From NCBI RefSeq assembly GCF_018403245.1, contig NZ_BOSH01000007.1, positions 275,260-339,259 of the forward strand: 64,000 bases of DNA, written 5' to 3'. How positions within the stretch are numbered: the stretch's first letter is position 1; every line of letters starts with the position of its first letter. The notes beneath the pieces were generated by a model. It ran no database searches and was not told where the DNA came from. It saw only the letters and a program-made list of their open reading frames with translations. The position numbers and the translations under genes were made by a program. Positions 8,931 through 18,059 of this stretch are shown here, one piece after another. This stretch comes from Paenibacillus sp. J2TS4. GTDB lineage: Bacteria > Bacillota > Bacilli > Paenibacillales > NBRC-103111.

Positions 8931-8961
8931 CCTTCGGAAGGAGGCGATTCAAATAATAGGA

Positions 8962-11523
8962 TCACTTTTTTAACTTTTTAGTAACCCTATTGGTATCCAA
9001 CTCTGTGTATTGTTTGGCTGCATAACTTACATCATCGATGAGTTCATCAACCAGTTCTGTAGTTACAATAAAATCTTCGGTCGTGAGTAACTTATGAAGC
9101 TTCTCCATAAAAATGTCGTTTACTTTTATTATATCGTCTCTATGTTTCATAAATTGGGAGTGCAAATAAACTAACACCTTTGCCGTAATAAATATAGGCC
9201 TTCCTATATATTCCCTTCCTATTTCCTGATGAAAATAATCAGCCATTGTTTTAATTTGGCCTTCCCTAAATTTATTACTTACAAAAACATGCGCCGTTAC
9301 TTGATTATTTGTACAATAAGCAGAAATCTCACTTAAATTGTTCAGTCTTTGTACATAATCGAGCCCTTTTCTTTTTTCATCGGATCGCAAATCGTACCCT
9401 TGTTTTTCCTTTGTTAACTTGCAATCATATGAAAAAACAACTTTTTGCTGAACAGCGTTCATGCCTTCTCTTTTCATATACTGAAGAGCAAATATCCCCT
9501 CGGGAACAGCTTTGCCCTTCATTTCCTTTCCCCATTTTTCCGAATTAGGTACTAAATGTTTAATTAATGCAAAAACATCATCTTCAAACATATCTGCATC
9601 ATAATCAGTAAGATCATCCGTACGATCACCGACGTCTTTGATTTTAGCTGATGCTTTAGTTGCAGCAGTGTTAATTAAATGATGAGTTCTTTCTTCTAGG
9701 CTTTCTATAGCAGTGGTCATTAACCTGATAAATTCGGGCATATCTTGACTTGTAAAAATTGCACCGAAAGTTGTATGAAATATTGTATCTAGGGAAAATA
9801 CATTTGTAGTTTCCCGATCAACACCGTAATATATAAGCACTGTTGGAACTAATTGGCGTTCTAACATTTCTAGCATTTTTTTGGGTAAAATGCTTCCTGA
9901 TAAAATACACTGATATGGTTTTCGTTGATGTAAGAACCTATACACCCGAAACTTCTTCCCACGATAGGTAATCGTAGAAATAGGTAATTCCTCACATTCA
10001 TCTGACTGTTTTACGAAATTCTTTAATAGAATAAACACAAAACTCTCTAGTTTATCATGGTCTATTTTTTGTTCAATTTGTTTCTCTTCAAACATCTCGT
10101 TACCTGAACATGTTGGACAGGTATTTCTTACTATCACTTCACTAAGATCAAAAACAGCATTGCAATGAGTACATTTGCACTTAACTATCTCAACCTTTTG
10201 AATAAATTCTTTTTGAATCAAATTCTTATAAAGATCAGACTCCTCAGATATTTCGTCAAAAGATAATCTTAATAATCTATCTACTTTTTCAGATTCCCCA
10301 GCCTTAAATTTATTTTCAATTGGTTGATTGATGGGGAAACCAAATTTTTGTTGGAATTTCTTCATGATAGAGTTCTTCTTTTCCTCGTCCAAATTACTAT
10401 CATCAAGCTTGAACAAAACATTGCCTTCTCCTACTTGTAAAGAGCGTACAGAACGACTACTTCTTTCAGAAGTGAAAAATATTTGTTTTATATCCTTCAG
10501 GCTATTCAAATCAACTACTCTTCGTCTAAAAGCATCCATCACGCTCAACCAAATATCCGATTTAGGCAATTGAATCGTGATTTCTGGTGATTTACTCAGT
10601 AATGAATTGGTAAAAATAATTTTATTTATTTCAAAATCCTCAGGTTCTTCCCCGCTTGCCGCCTCACCTTCTCTAAAAACTTTGGTTAAAGTGACTTCCG
10701 AGTACTCGGTGAAGACTTTGTGTTTAATTTCGGCCAGTTCCCCTACATTTTCTTTAAAATATTTCTGAAGGCCGTAGAAATCTGTTTTTGTAGGTGTTTT
10801 AATTTCAACAATTCCATCAGCTACATTAATCGAAAACATTAATTGATCTACATCTTTCACTCTTTTTGCCATGTCAAAACCTGGACGTTTAGTGTCCTTT
10901 GTTAATTTATACATTAAGTAGATATAATGCTTATTACTCAACTCGCTATGAGCAACCATTTTATATTCATTACTTTGTCCAGAAAAATCATATAACACAT
11001 TAATTATTTTTGACTGGTATCCTTCTTTAGTAGCAAGCCCTTCTAAAAGCTCGGTGGAATACTTATCAGTGCAGTTAAAGAGATCCCCCGTCCCCTTAGA
11101 TTTCCATTCATGTACAACCAAAACTTCATAAATATAAGAAGGAGAGGTATAAAAAAGATGAACTAACTTAATATAATCTGAAGAGTCATATCGTGTGTTG
11201 GAATCTGCAAACTTTCTTTCATACAGTTCTTCTACTGCTCTCTTTTTTCGGGATAAAAACTCCCTTAGATAGACCAAATTTTTAAAATCCGGTCTCATTC
11301 TAATTGTACGAAACAAAAAATCCTCCTCAAGCTGGCTCTGAGATTGTTCTATTTTTAATATATTCAATAGATCTACTTTTTCAGCTGGTTTGAGACCGAA
11401 TATCAAATCTTTTAACACATTATCAGAGTATAATTCATCTATTCTTTCATAATTTACCTTAGCCTCATTCCAAAAATCATGGTTAACCATGTCTAGTTTT
11501 TTGTATTCAAGAGTAACAGACAT
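8962..11523 (-). CDS. Large protein with zinc ribbon and FokI-like nuclease domain
   Basis: 853 residues from the ATG at 11523 (GGGGG 7 nt upstream; a GTG two codons earlier is possible). The N-terminal ~440 residues are unassigned. A zinc ribbon follows at about 449-472 (CKCTHC ... CPTC). The C-terminal ~180 residues run parallel to the FokI cleavage domain: a helix FEDDVFALIKHL, then PEGIFALQ, then a hydrophobic strand into SYDCK with a following GYDLRSDEKRKGLDYV, then HVFVSNKF. The candidate metal-binding residues are the Glu of PEG and the Asp and Lys of DCK; FokI itself has PDG and DTK. This suggests a restriction-type or abortive nuclease whose N-terminal part recognises the target. No methyltransferase gene is adjacent. 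Confidence 0.72.
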   Translation of the reverse strand: MSVTLEYKKLDMVNHDFWNEAKVNYERIDELYSDNVLKDLIFGLKPAEKVDLLNILKIEQSQSQLEEDFLFRTIRMRPDFKNLVYLREFLSRKKRAVEELYERKFADSNTRYDSSDYIKLVHLFYTSPSYIYEVLVVHEWKSKGTGDLFNCTDKYSTELLEGLATKEGYQSKIINVLYDFSGQSNEYKMVAHSELSNKHYIYLMYKLTKDTKRPGFDMAKRVKDVDQLMFSINVADGIVEIKTPTKTDFYGLQKYFKENVGELAEIKHKVFTEYSEVTLTKVFREGEAASGEEPEDFEINKIIFTNSLLSKSPEITIQLPKSDIWLSVMDAFRRRVVDLNSLKDIKQIFFTSERSSRSVRSLQVGEGNVLFKLDDSNLDEEKKNSIMKKFQQKFGFPINQPIENKFKAGESEKVDRLLRLSFDEISEESDLYKNLIQKEFIQKVEIVKCKCTHCNAVFDLSEVIVRNTCPTCSGNEMFEEKQIEQKIDHDKLESFVFILLKNFVKQSDECEELPISTITYRGKKFRVYRFLHQRKPYQCILSGSILPKKMLEMLERQLVPTVLIYYGVDRETTNVFSLDTIFHTTFGAIFTSQDMPEFIRLMTTAIESLEERTHHLINTAATKASAKIKDVGDRTDDLTDYDADMFEDDVFALIKHLVPNSEKWGKEMKGKAVPEGIFALQYMKREGMNAVQQKVVFSYDCKLTKEKQGYDLRSDEKRKGLDYVQRLNNLSEISAYCTNNQVTAHVFVSNKFREGQIKTMADYFHQEIGREYIGRPIFITAKVLVYLHSQFMKHRDDIIKVNDIFMEKLHKLLTTEDFIVTTELVDELIDDVSYAAKQYTELDTNRVTKKLKK

Positions 11524-11933
11524 TGTCACGCCCCCAATCGTTTATTAATCCTACTACCAATTTCTAATTATAGAATGTACTTCCACAATTCGGTTAAAAA
11601 CTCCTCTATTTTACAGAAACTTCTTTTATTTTTCCATGATGATGAACCTCAAGTACTATGGTAACATTTCCCTCTTAAATGACTCTGGCAATGCATCGTA
11701 CATACTTCCATAATGATGACCGAGTTAAAGAACAAAACGCTCGATTGAAAGTAAGAACAATCTTACAATAGGCGGATGAAGCATGAACCCCCTGACCATG
11801 GGCATAGGTTTTTGTCACACAATGTCACGATTAATCATAATATTTGATAACTATTTACATTCACACTTTGAACAGAAAGGCACACGGATGAACGTGAAAT
11901 AGTAAGACACGACTTGCGGAGGAGGAGTTACTT
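11524..11933. promoter_or_regulatory. Promoter and possible centromere region of the parM-like operon
   Basis: A plus-strand promoter is visible: -35 TTGTCA (11812-11817), 18-nt spacer, -10 CATAAT (11836-11841). Over it lies a direct repeat TGTCAC-ACAA-TGTCAC (11814-11829). Further upstream are related direct repeats: TTCCATGATGATGAACC (11632-11648) and TTCCATAATGATGACCG (11706-11722), plus a shorter relative near 11580. Short iterated sites before parM are typical of centromeres bound by the partner protein, but the repeats here are few and imperfect. Confidence 0.45.
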
Positions 11934-13016
11934 TTGGCTAAAAAGAAGCTGGTTATCATGGGAATTGATCATGGGAACGGATACTTTAAGGGGTACAGCA
12001 ACAAGGTGAAACAATTAGTACTCCCAAGTGGATTCCTTACCAAAGAAAATTCATTAAGGGAAGATTCCACAGGAGAAGGCGAGCCGGTACACTACAATGA
12101 ATTTGAGTCCATTCTTTATCCAGGGGAACGATATGTGTGGGGCAATGAGGTTAATACAGCAAAAGGCAAATTCCTTTCCACCTATACAACAGAAGACAGA
12201 TATACTCAAAAATATTATAAGTTACTCAGTCAATTCGGCTTAGCAAGCCTAATCAAGGAAGAAGAAGGGTCCTTCGATGTTATGCTTGTAACCGGTTGTC
12301 CGTCAAGGCAAAAAGGGACCATTCGGGAACAAGAGCTGATTGAATTATTCAAGGACAGACACGTTGTGCTAATGAATGACAAAGAAAAAACCATCGATGT
12401 AAAGGAATGCAAAGTTTTGCCTCAACCCCTCGGCAGTATCCTGGATTTATATATTGATGAAGCAGGAAATGTCAACCGTCATGACATCGGAACTTCTTAT
12501 ATCGGCATCGTAGACATTGGCTTGGGTACGACAGATTGCGATGGCATTGATTCATTAAAAGCCGTACCTGAAGACCGCCATACCATTCAGGTAGGAGTTC
12601 ATGAAATATATCAACGTCTGGCGGATTATGTAAATGCCATAAATCCGGATGCTTACGCGACACCTAAAACGGTGGAGGTCCAATTCAATAACGATGTTTA
12701 TAGAGCTTCCAAACGTCTTGTGATACCGATCAAAGAGGCCAAGGATAGAATCGTCCGTGAAACTGCGGAGTACCTCATCAATGAACTGCAAATACGTTGG
12801 CAAAACAGAAGCAAGTTTGACATGATTTTTTTAACGGGCGGGGGAGCGCAATTAATGGAACCCTGGTTTAAGGAGTTTGTTCAAGACATTCATGTATTGC
12901 CGGATCACCAAATTTCAAATGCTAGAGGTTTCTTCAAATTCGGACTCTTGCTTGCAAAGGAATACGAGGTTGAGGAAATCGCGGAAACCAACCTTCTTCT
13001 AACAACCAAGGGGTGA
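11934..13016 (+). CDS. ParM/StbA-type actin-like plasmid segregation protein
   Basis: 360 residues. The TTG start at 11934 has a GGAGGAGGAG ribosome site. Actin-fold nucleotide motifs are in place: phosphate 1 GIDHGNGYFKGY near residue 10, phosphate 2 GIVDIGLGTTDCDG near 185, and the adenosine motif FLTGGGAQLMEPWF near 303. The lengths and spacing fit ParM, AlfA or Alp7A-type proteins. These form dynamic filaments in the cytoplasm that push or pull plasmid copies apart with an adaptor bound at a centromere. The next gene, starting a few bases later, is the likely adaptor. Its presence in a chromosomal island suggests an integrated plasmid or plasmid-like phage. Confidence 0.85.
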   Translation: MAKKKLVIMGIDHGNGYFKGYSNKVKQLVLPSGFLTKENSLREDSTGEGEPVHYNEFESILYPGERYVWGNEVNTAKGKFLSTYTTEDRYTQKYYKLLSQFGLASLIKEEEGSFDVMLVTGCPSRQKGTIREQELIELFKDRHVVLMNDKEKTIDVKECKVLPQPLGSILDLYIDEAGNVNRHDIGTSYIGIVDIGLGTTDCDGIDSLKAVPEDRHTIQVGVHEIYQRLADYVNAINPDAYATPKTVEVQFNNDVYRASKRLVIPIKEAKDRIVRETAEYLINELQIRWQNRSKFDMIFLTGGGAQLMEPWFKEFVQDIHVLPDHQISNARGFFKFGLLLAKEYEVEEIAETNLLLTTKG

Positions 13017-13021
13017 ACCAT

Positions 13022-13693
13022 GTGAAAAAAGTCCAATCCATCAGTTTTCAGATAGACGTAACCGCCCTTCAGAAAAATAGGCTGTTAACGCTTTACAAAC
13101 GACTTCAAAAGAATCGTACCCTCGCACGATTCTGTCGGGACGCTTTCATCGAGAAAGCCGGTCGTTATCTGAACGGGTTGGATCCATCGTATGCACAGCT
13201 TAATAAATGCATCAAAGCAAAAGGCATTGAATATATTTTGGAGGCAATACAAGAGAAGGATGCCGGTGTATCCAGCACCGGTGTACCCAACACCGGTGAA
13301 TCCAACACCGATGTGTCCAGCACCGGTGAATCCAACACCGGTGTACCCAACACCGATGTATCCAGCACCGGTGAATCCAACACCGATGTATCCAGCACCG
13401 GTGAATCCAACACCGATGTATCCAGCACCGATGTATCCAGCACCGGTGAATCCAGCATAGATGAAAGTGTGATCCAGAAAGTCGCCGAAGAAATTAAACT
13501 AGCCATTATAAACGAATTGCAAAAAGAGTCCTCTCCTTCTTACCGACCCATAAATTCTACGAGAGCACAAAATCCAGCCAACATTAAATTGCACGCTGCA
13601 TCCTCCAATAAAACAATCACAACGGCGGAAGGAAACAAGAACGTATTCCAAGATAAGCCTGACATCGAAAAGTTAAAAGCTTTACTGTCATAA
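13022..13693 (+). CDS. Probable ParR-like adaptor with a pentapeptide repeat array
   Basis: 223 residues from GTG 13022, chosen because AAGGGGTG ends 6 nt upstream; a GTG at 13013 that overlaps the parM stop is the alternative. The N-terminal ~75 residues (QSISFQIDVTALQKNRLL, TLARFCRDAFIEKAG) look like a small DNA-binding domain, perhaps ribbon-helix-helix, as in ParR-type adaptors. Then come 13 five-residue units (GVSST, GVPNT, GESNT, DVSST), followed by a short helix (DESVIQKVAEEIKLAIINEL) and a basic tail. The arrangement right behind a ParM-like gene is the main reason for the call. The repeat array is probably a flexible linker. Confidence 0.6.
   Translation: MKKVQSISFQIDVTALQKNRLLTLYKRLQKNRTLARFCRDAFIEKAGRYLNGLDPSYAQLNKCIKAKGIEYILEAIQEKDAGVSSTGVPNTGESNTDVSSTGESNTGVPNTDVSSTGESNTDVSSTGESNTDVSSTDVSSTGESSIDESVIQKVAEEIKLAIINELQKESSPSYRPINSTRAQNPANIKLHAASSNKTITTAEGNKNVFQDKPDIEKLKALLS
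13265..13459 (+). repeat. In-frame 15-bp tandem repeat array (13 units)
   Basis: Thirteen 15-bp units encode pentapeptides of the types GVSST, GVPNT, GESNT and DVSST; the last is GESSI. Units differ by a few bases, giving a higher-order pattern. Because the unit is a multiple of three and lacks stops, several other frames also stay open here, which produces spurious antisense ORFs. Confidence 0.95.
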
Positions 13694-13711
13694 ATCCCAA
13701 ACACGACAGCA

Positions 13712-13745
13712 GGGGCAGTCCACTTTTCGCGGAAGCCCCTTTCTT
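13712..13745 (+). terminator. Terminator between convergent parM operon and macro-protein operon
   Basis: A GGGGC/GCCCC stem is followed by TTTCTTGTTT on the plus strand, 19 nt after the stop codon of the ParR-like gene. Confidence 0.55.
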
Positions 13746-13790
13746 GTTTGCATCGCTCTATGCCTAACACACTCGGTTGTGGATTTAGCA

Positions 13791-14696
13791 TTAGCTGAAA
13801 CCCACAACTTTGTTGTTTTCTATCCGATTAAACTTCGAAACGAAACGCAGGTATTCCTCAATCTCGTCCAATGAATATTCATTTTGTATAAAAGCACGCG
13901 GGTGTATTATAATCGTCAATTCCTCGGTAAACTTATTATCCTTAATGGCTTGTAAGAAACTATGGACAATATCGTAGATTAATTCGTACCTCGTGACATT
14001 AATGCGCCCTCTGCCGCTGCCGATAATCGGGATCGCTAACAGTTCTTTTCTCCCTCTCTCCGCGATACGGTTCCATAATTCGTGTAATGCGAACTGTAGC
14101 AAGGACCGATTCGGCTTCGCTCGGCCATGCTCGTTTAATTCTGCCGTAGCGACTAAATATGCAGCTTTTATTCTCCGGTGAGTTGTTTGAAGTCTTACCA
14201 CTGTGCCAGGGGAATACGAGTTTACTTGTTCGCCTTGAAGTACGCCTTGAGTATAAGGCTCATCTTTCAATTGTTCCTTTAACTGGCTATCGAACTCGAT
14301 ATGATTCGAATAGAATAAATTGCGATACTGCATTAAGATTGCCTTATCGTCGATATCATCATGTTTAAAGAACGTGTTGACAGGAATAATGACTGTGGAG
14401 CCTTTCCTTCTAAACAAATCATCAACGACTATTTTTATTGTGACGTCCGTGTCTTTAAGCCTAACCTTACGCGTCAATCGAGGACGACTCATCCATAATG
14501 CAATGAGAACACTAACACCGATTACGATCCACACCAAAAACTTCCATGGTCTATCTTGATCCTTCCCGAAGAAAAAAGCGACGAAATCTATGAAAGTCCA
14601 AATGATTGCAAACACAGTAAACCAGTGCATAAAAAATCTGCGTATTGAAAACGACAACTTCCATGCATGACTGGCAAAAAAAGCGTGGATTCGCAC
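13791..14696 (-). CDS. Two-TM macro-domain protein (candidate membrane effector)
   Basis: 301 residues; GTG start at 14696 with GGGGAG overlapping the stop codon of the upstream ATPase gene. Two membrane helices (about 24-44 and 51-69) are followed by a cytosolic domain that reads as a macro fold. Its signs are VIIPVNTFFKHD near residue 102, YLVATAEL, and the phosphate-loop-like AIPIIGSGRGRINVTRYE near 223. Two TM helices plus a macro domain is the layout of ThsA effectors in type II Thoeris, where an ADP-ribose-type signal opens or activates a membrane protein. No TIR gene is seen here. As the last gene of a tight operon it is the likely effector. Family known, role inferred. Confidence 0.7.
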   Translation of the reverse strand: MRIHAFFASHAWKLSFSIRRFFMHWFTVFAIIWTFIDFVAFFFGKDQDRPWKFLVWIVIGVSVLIALWMSRPRLTRKVRLKDTDVTIKIVVDDLFRRKGSTVIIPVNTFFKHDDIDDKAILMQYRNLFYSNHIEFDSQLKEQLKDEPYTQGVLQGEQVNSYSPGTVVRLQTTHRRIKAAYLVATAELNEHGRAKPNRSLLQFALHELWNRIAERGRKELLAIPIIGSGRGRINVTRYELIYDIVHSFLQAIKDNKFTEELTIIIHPRAFIQNEYSLDEIEEYLRFVSKFNRIENNKVVGFS

Positions 14697-14708
14697 GACG
14701 ACTCTCCC

Positions 14709-17700
14709 CTATAATTTTATTGAATATACCTCTGCTTCTTTATGGGGTTCAAACTGCTGCATTCGAATACGAACAGGTCCCTCCAAATATCGTTGAAAAT
14801 GAAAAGCTCTAAATTGGTCTTTAAAAAAACTAAATTTCCTTCGGAATAAAGTCGCCACTTGCGGATTGGCCGTTGTAAAGAAAATCTGCGTACCTTGCGT
14901 TACTGCAAGTTGACGCAAAAAATCAAGCAAGCCCAGAACGTTTAGCTCATCCATATTGGCTACAGGTTCGTCCAGCAACAGGAACTTGGGTGCCGTTTCC
15001 ATAGCCAGATGCATTACGAAGAAAATCGCTAATGCAACAGCAGTACGTTGGCCGGTACTCATCTGATATATGGCACAGTCAGATTCATAACCTTTTCGCT
15101 TCGCCACAATATCATTCTCTTCCGTGAGCGCAAGCGAGATAAATTCATTTGGAGTATGCAATGCCAGGAACAATTTGCTTATTGCTTCAAAATTGAATCT
15201 CACAAAGTCATCGCTATATTCAGAAAGAGGCCGTAATTTCGATAAAGCCTTCACAGCTTGCTCTACTTTATCCAGTAGAGCCTCCTTTTGACTAATTTCT
15301 TCATGTAGTTCTTTTAGCTGGCGCCTATTATGCTCAATCAATATTGCAGGTTTTAAATTTTCTTGCAAATGTTCTGCCTCCGAGAGCAACTGTTCAAAGT
15401 AAGAGCGCCACCCTTTCCAAGAAGTATTCGTCTCAAGCCATACATTCTTTTCGCGTAATTTTTCAAATGCATGCTTTGCGTTGCCAAGATGAGAAATAGT
15501 GGTTTCGATATCTTTGATTTGCTGCTCAAGATCTTTCAAATGGTTGTTCTTTTCCACATTCTCCTGTATGCAAACTTCTAGTTCCTCTTGCTTTATCGAG
15601 GATTCCTTCTCGAAATATTTCAACTGTTCGCCATAAAGCCGCATTTCCTTATCAAACATCAATAACAGTTGGTCACTGGACAGATGATCTGAGATGTTAG
15701 AACGAATCGAGTCCAGTATTTCATCATTCCATATGTTTTCAACTTTATCGATGACTTCAAGTGAGAATCCATTCTGTTCAAGGTTGGTGATTTCGTCCTT
15801 AACTTGTTGATATTCTTGTTTAGCTGTAATTAATTGATGATCTAACCGACTAAGCAAATTTTTTACTTTTTCCGGAGAAAACGACTGTGAAATTTCAAAA
15901 CCAAGCCATTGTGCATTGTCTAAGAAAACATTGTGCGCCTTCTCAAATTGTTTATAAAGCTGAATCTGGTTAGTCAAATTTTGCATGGAAGTATCCATAC
16001 GCAGTAAAATCGCTCTATTCTTTTCTTTCTCCTCCATTAATTTCGTCAGGATGGCATCGTCTGCTGCCAGCCCGTTTTCAATAGCAGCTAATAGAAGCTC
16101 GTGGTTCTCATAATCATGATTACAAAGAGGACAATGGGTTTGTCCCGGACTCTCAACCAGTAATTCCATGCCTGTCGCTTTGAGCGCAGATGCAAGCCTC
16201 TGCAGTTTACCTATCTTCTCTTCGTGCCGGGTTACTTGTTCGCTAACATCGTTAAAAAGTTGCGCCGCTTCACTCCGGGATCGTGTTAGCTGATTCATTT
16301 CATCTTCAGCTTGTTGGAGATTCGCGATTGTAATCTTCTTATCCATTAGATGTTTATAGTGATATTGAATCTCGGATAACTGAGAAATGATCTTAACCAG
16401 ATGATCATTGCGTTGTTGCGCCGCTTTCCTTCTATTTCGTAATTGTGGTTGGTCATAGACGTTTGAATATGTACGCAAAGCTGTCGCTATTTCCGATAAG
16501 CGTCCATATCCGTTTTCAATCTTTTTCTTACTCACCATCTCTGTTTGTAATTGTTTTATCAATTCAGCTTCCTGATTTTGCAGTTGTTGTATTCGTTGCC
16601 GTGTCTTTTCAATCAACTGATTAGTAGTTAGCAGTGCTTCACTTTTCTCCTCTATATTGCGATTCAAATAATTTTCATTGTCGATTTTGGATAAACCTCT
16701 ATGCAACAAAGGACGGCTTATAAGATCTATTTCTTTTATTTTCGGTAAAAGATGGAGTAACCAGGTTTCAATCTCTTCCGGGGATTCCTCCATTCCGATC
16801 ATGGGGTATACATACTTGCACGCATTGGCCCATCTCGTCATGTTGATCACGTTTGAAGAGGCACGTTGAACGATCAGTTGCAAGCTTTGTAAATCCTGAT
16901 TCCGAATGGATTCCGCCTTTTCGTTAGCATCCGAGATCTGTTTATTTAGGCGGTTAATACTTTTTTCAAATTCCTCCTTGTATCGTCTCCAGTTAACCTC
17001 CATGCGCTGCAGTTGTTCACCAAAAATAATTCTTGCGAAATCATCACGATAGTTTGAACGAGAATGGGTACTGTAACAAAATTGATGCACGGCTTCGGAA
17101 GAGAAAAAGTTGTATTGGTGGAATAATCGGTTGATTTGACTGCGCGCTCTTCCAACTTTGTGTTTATAATAGGCAATCTCCCGTTCTTTCTTGCTGGATT
17201 CGTCTGGCGTATTTCTGAATTCTCCTTCTTCGTTGGTGAAAGTAAGCAATCCTTCCCAGCGTTCTGGCTCGCTCGCATTTGACAGAATGTTTCTTTGAAT
17301 ACTTCCTGTAAAGGATAGCTCGATACATTCAAGCACCGATGTTTTCCCCATGCCGTTTGGACCATACAGTAGATTTACTTTAGCGAAATCAATCGCAGAC
17401 GCTTCGGATAATAAATGGGATCGAAACTGTTGTCCGAAGTCTAGGGATTGTATTGCACCACGCGGCGCGACGATTTCCCCAGCCTGATCACTCGTCGGAT
17501 TCGAATACGAACGGGCATGGATTGAACCATTTTCCATATAAGCTTCAATATTAGCCGTTTTATAGTCGTCCAAACAAAAATCCAAACCTAGAGGAGCCAA
17601 TATGCGTTCCCAATCATAAATAGGATCTGCAGCTACTTTTCCCGTGAGGTTTTCAGGAATTTTAGCCGCAGGAATACGATCGCGAATATTGGAGTTCCTT

Positions 17701-18059
17701 AGAACGATTTTCTTAGCATATTTTTTGGAGCGCTCGACTTTTACTAATCTCTCGAGTGGAACTTCCTCAAATGCGCGGTCTTCCAATACATAACACAGAT
17801 AAAGATTCCACCCCCAGTCGCCTTTAAGCCGGAAGTAAAAAGGGGCAAGGATTTTATCTTCAAAGGTTGAATATGTTGCTTCGTCGGAGGTGATTTCCAA
17901 AAATCGCCCAGAATCCATCGGCATAATTAAATATTGCCCGAACGCGACCTTTCCGACTTTATGTGTAGCTTCATGAATGACATACTGATCATCTATACGA
18001 TGCGTGCGAATAAACCTCAGACCACTTTCTTTAATGGCGTCAATCAAATGTTGGTTCAA
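14709..18059 (-). CDS. Rad50/SbcC-like ATPase with zinc hook (operon gene 2)
   Basis: 1116 residues. The TTG start at 18059 is chosen because AAGGAGG stands 8 nt upstream; an in-frame ATG 48 nt earlier lacks such a site. An N-terminal ~215-residue domain of unknown type precedes Walker A GPNGMGKTS (about 233). Long coiled coils flank a central CPLC (about 643), a zinc-hook-like motif. The C-terminus has the ABC signature STGQRTA and Walker B FLLLDEP (about 1030). This is the SMC/Rad50 layout used in many defence systems as a sensor of foreign or broken DNA. It overlaps the upstream nitrilase-like gene by 20 nt and is followed after 12 nt by the macro gene. The N-terminal domain is unlike that of ordinary SbcC. 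Confidence 0.85.
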   Translation of the reverse strand: MNQHLIDAIKESGLRFIRTHRIDDQYVIHEATHKVGKVAFGQYLIMPMDSGRFLEITSDEATYSTFEDKILAPFYFRLKGDWGWNLYLCYVLEDRAFEEVPLERLVKVERSKKYAKKIVLRNSNIRDRIPAAKIPENLTGKVAADPIYDWERILAPLGLDFCLDDYKTANIEAYMENGSIHARSYSNPTSDQAGEIVAPRGAIQSLDFGQQFRSHLLSEASAIDFAKVNLLYGPNGMGKTSVLECIELSFTGSIQRNILSNASEPERWEGLLTFTNEEGEFRNTPDESSKKEREIAYYKHKVGRARSQINRLFHQYNFFSSEAVHQFCYSTHSRSNYRDDFARIIFGEQLQRMEVNWRRYKEEFEKSINRLNKQISDANEKAESIRNQDLQSLQLIVQRASSNVINMTRWANACKYVYPMIGMEESPEEIETWLLHLLPKIKEIDLISRPLLHRGLSKIDNENYLNRNIEEKSEALLTTNQLIEKTRQRIQQLQNQEAELIKQLQTEMVSKKKIENGYGRLSEIATALRTYSNVYDQPQLRNRRKAAQQRNDHLVKIISQLSEIQYHYKHLMDKKITIANLQQAEDEMNQLTRSRSEAAQLFNDVSEQVTRHEEKIGKLQRLASALKATGMELLVESPGQTHCPLCNHDYENHELLLAAIENGLAADDAILTKLMEEKEKNRAILLRMDTSMQNLTNQIQLYKQFEKAHNVFLDNAQWLGFEISQSFSPEKVKNLLSRLDHQLITAKQEYQQVKDEITNLEQNGFSLEVIDKVENIWNDEILDSIRSNISDHLSSDQLLLMFDKEMRLYGEQLKYFEKESSIKQEELEVCIQENVEKNNHLKDLEQQIKDIETTISHLGNAKHAFEKLREKNVWLETNTSWKGWRSYFEQLLSEAEHLQENLKPAILIEHNRRQLKELHEEISQKEALLDKVEQAVKALSKLRPLSEYSDDFVRFNFEAISKLFLALHTPNEFISLALTEENDIVAKRKGYESDCAIYQMSTGQRTAVALAIFFVMHLAMETAPKFLLLDEPVANMDELNVLGLLDFLRQLAVTQGTQIFFTTANPQVATLFRRKFSFFKDQFRAFHFQRYLEGPVRIRMQQFEPHKEAEVYSIKL

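Noticed and set aside
13165..13506. 113-residue antisense ORF (LDTSVLDSPV repeats)
   Set aside because: It only mirrors the 15-bp repeat array of the ParR-like gene; the repeat unit keeps several frames open.
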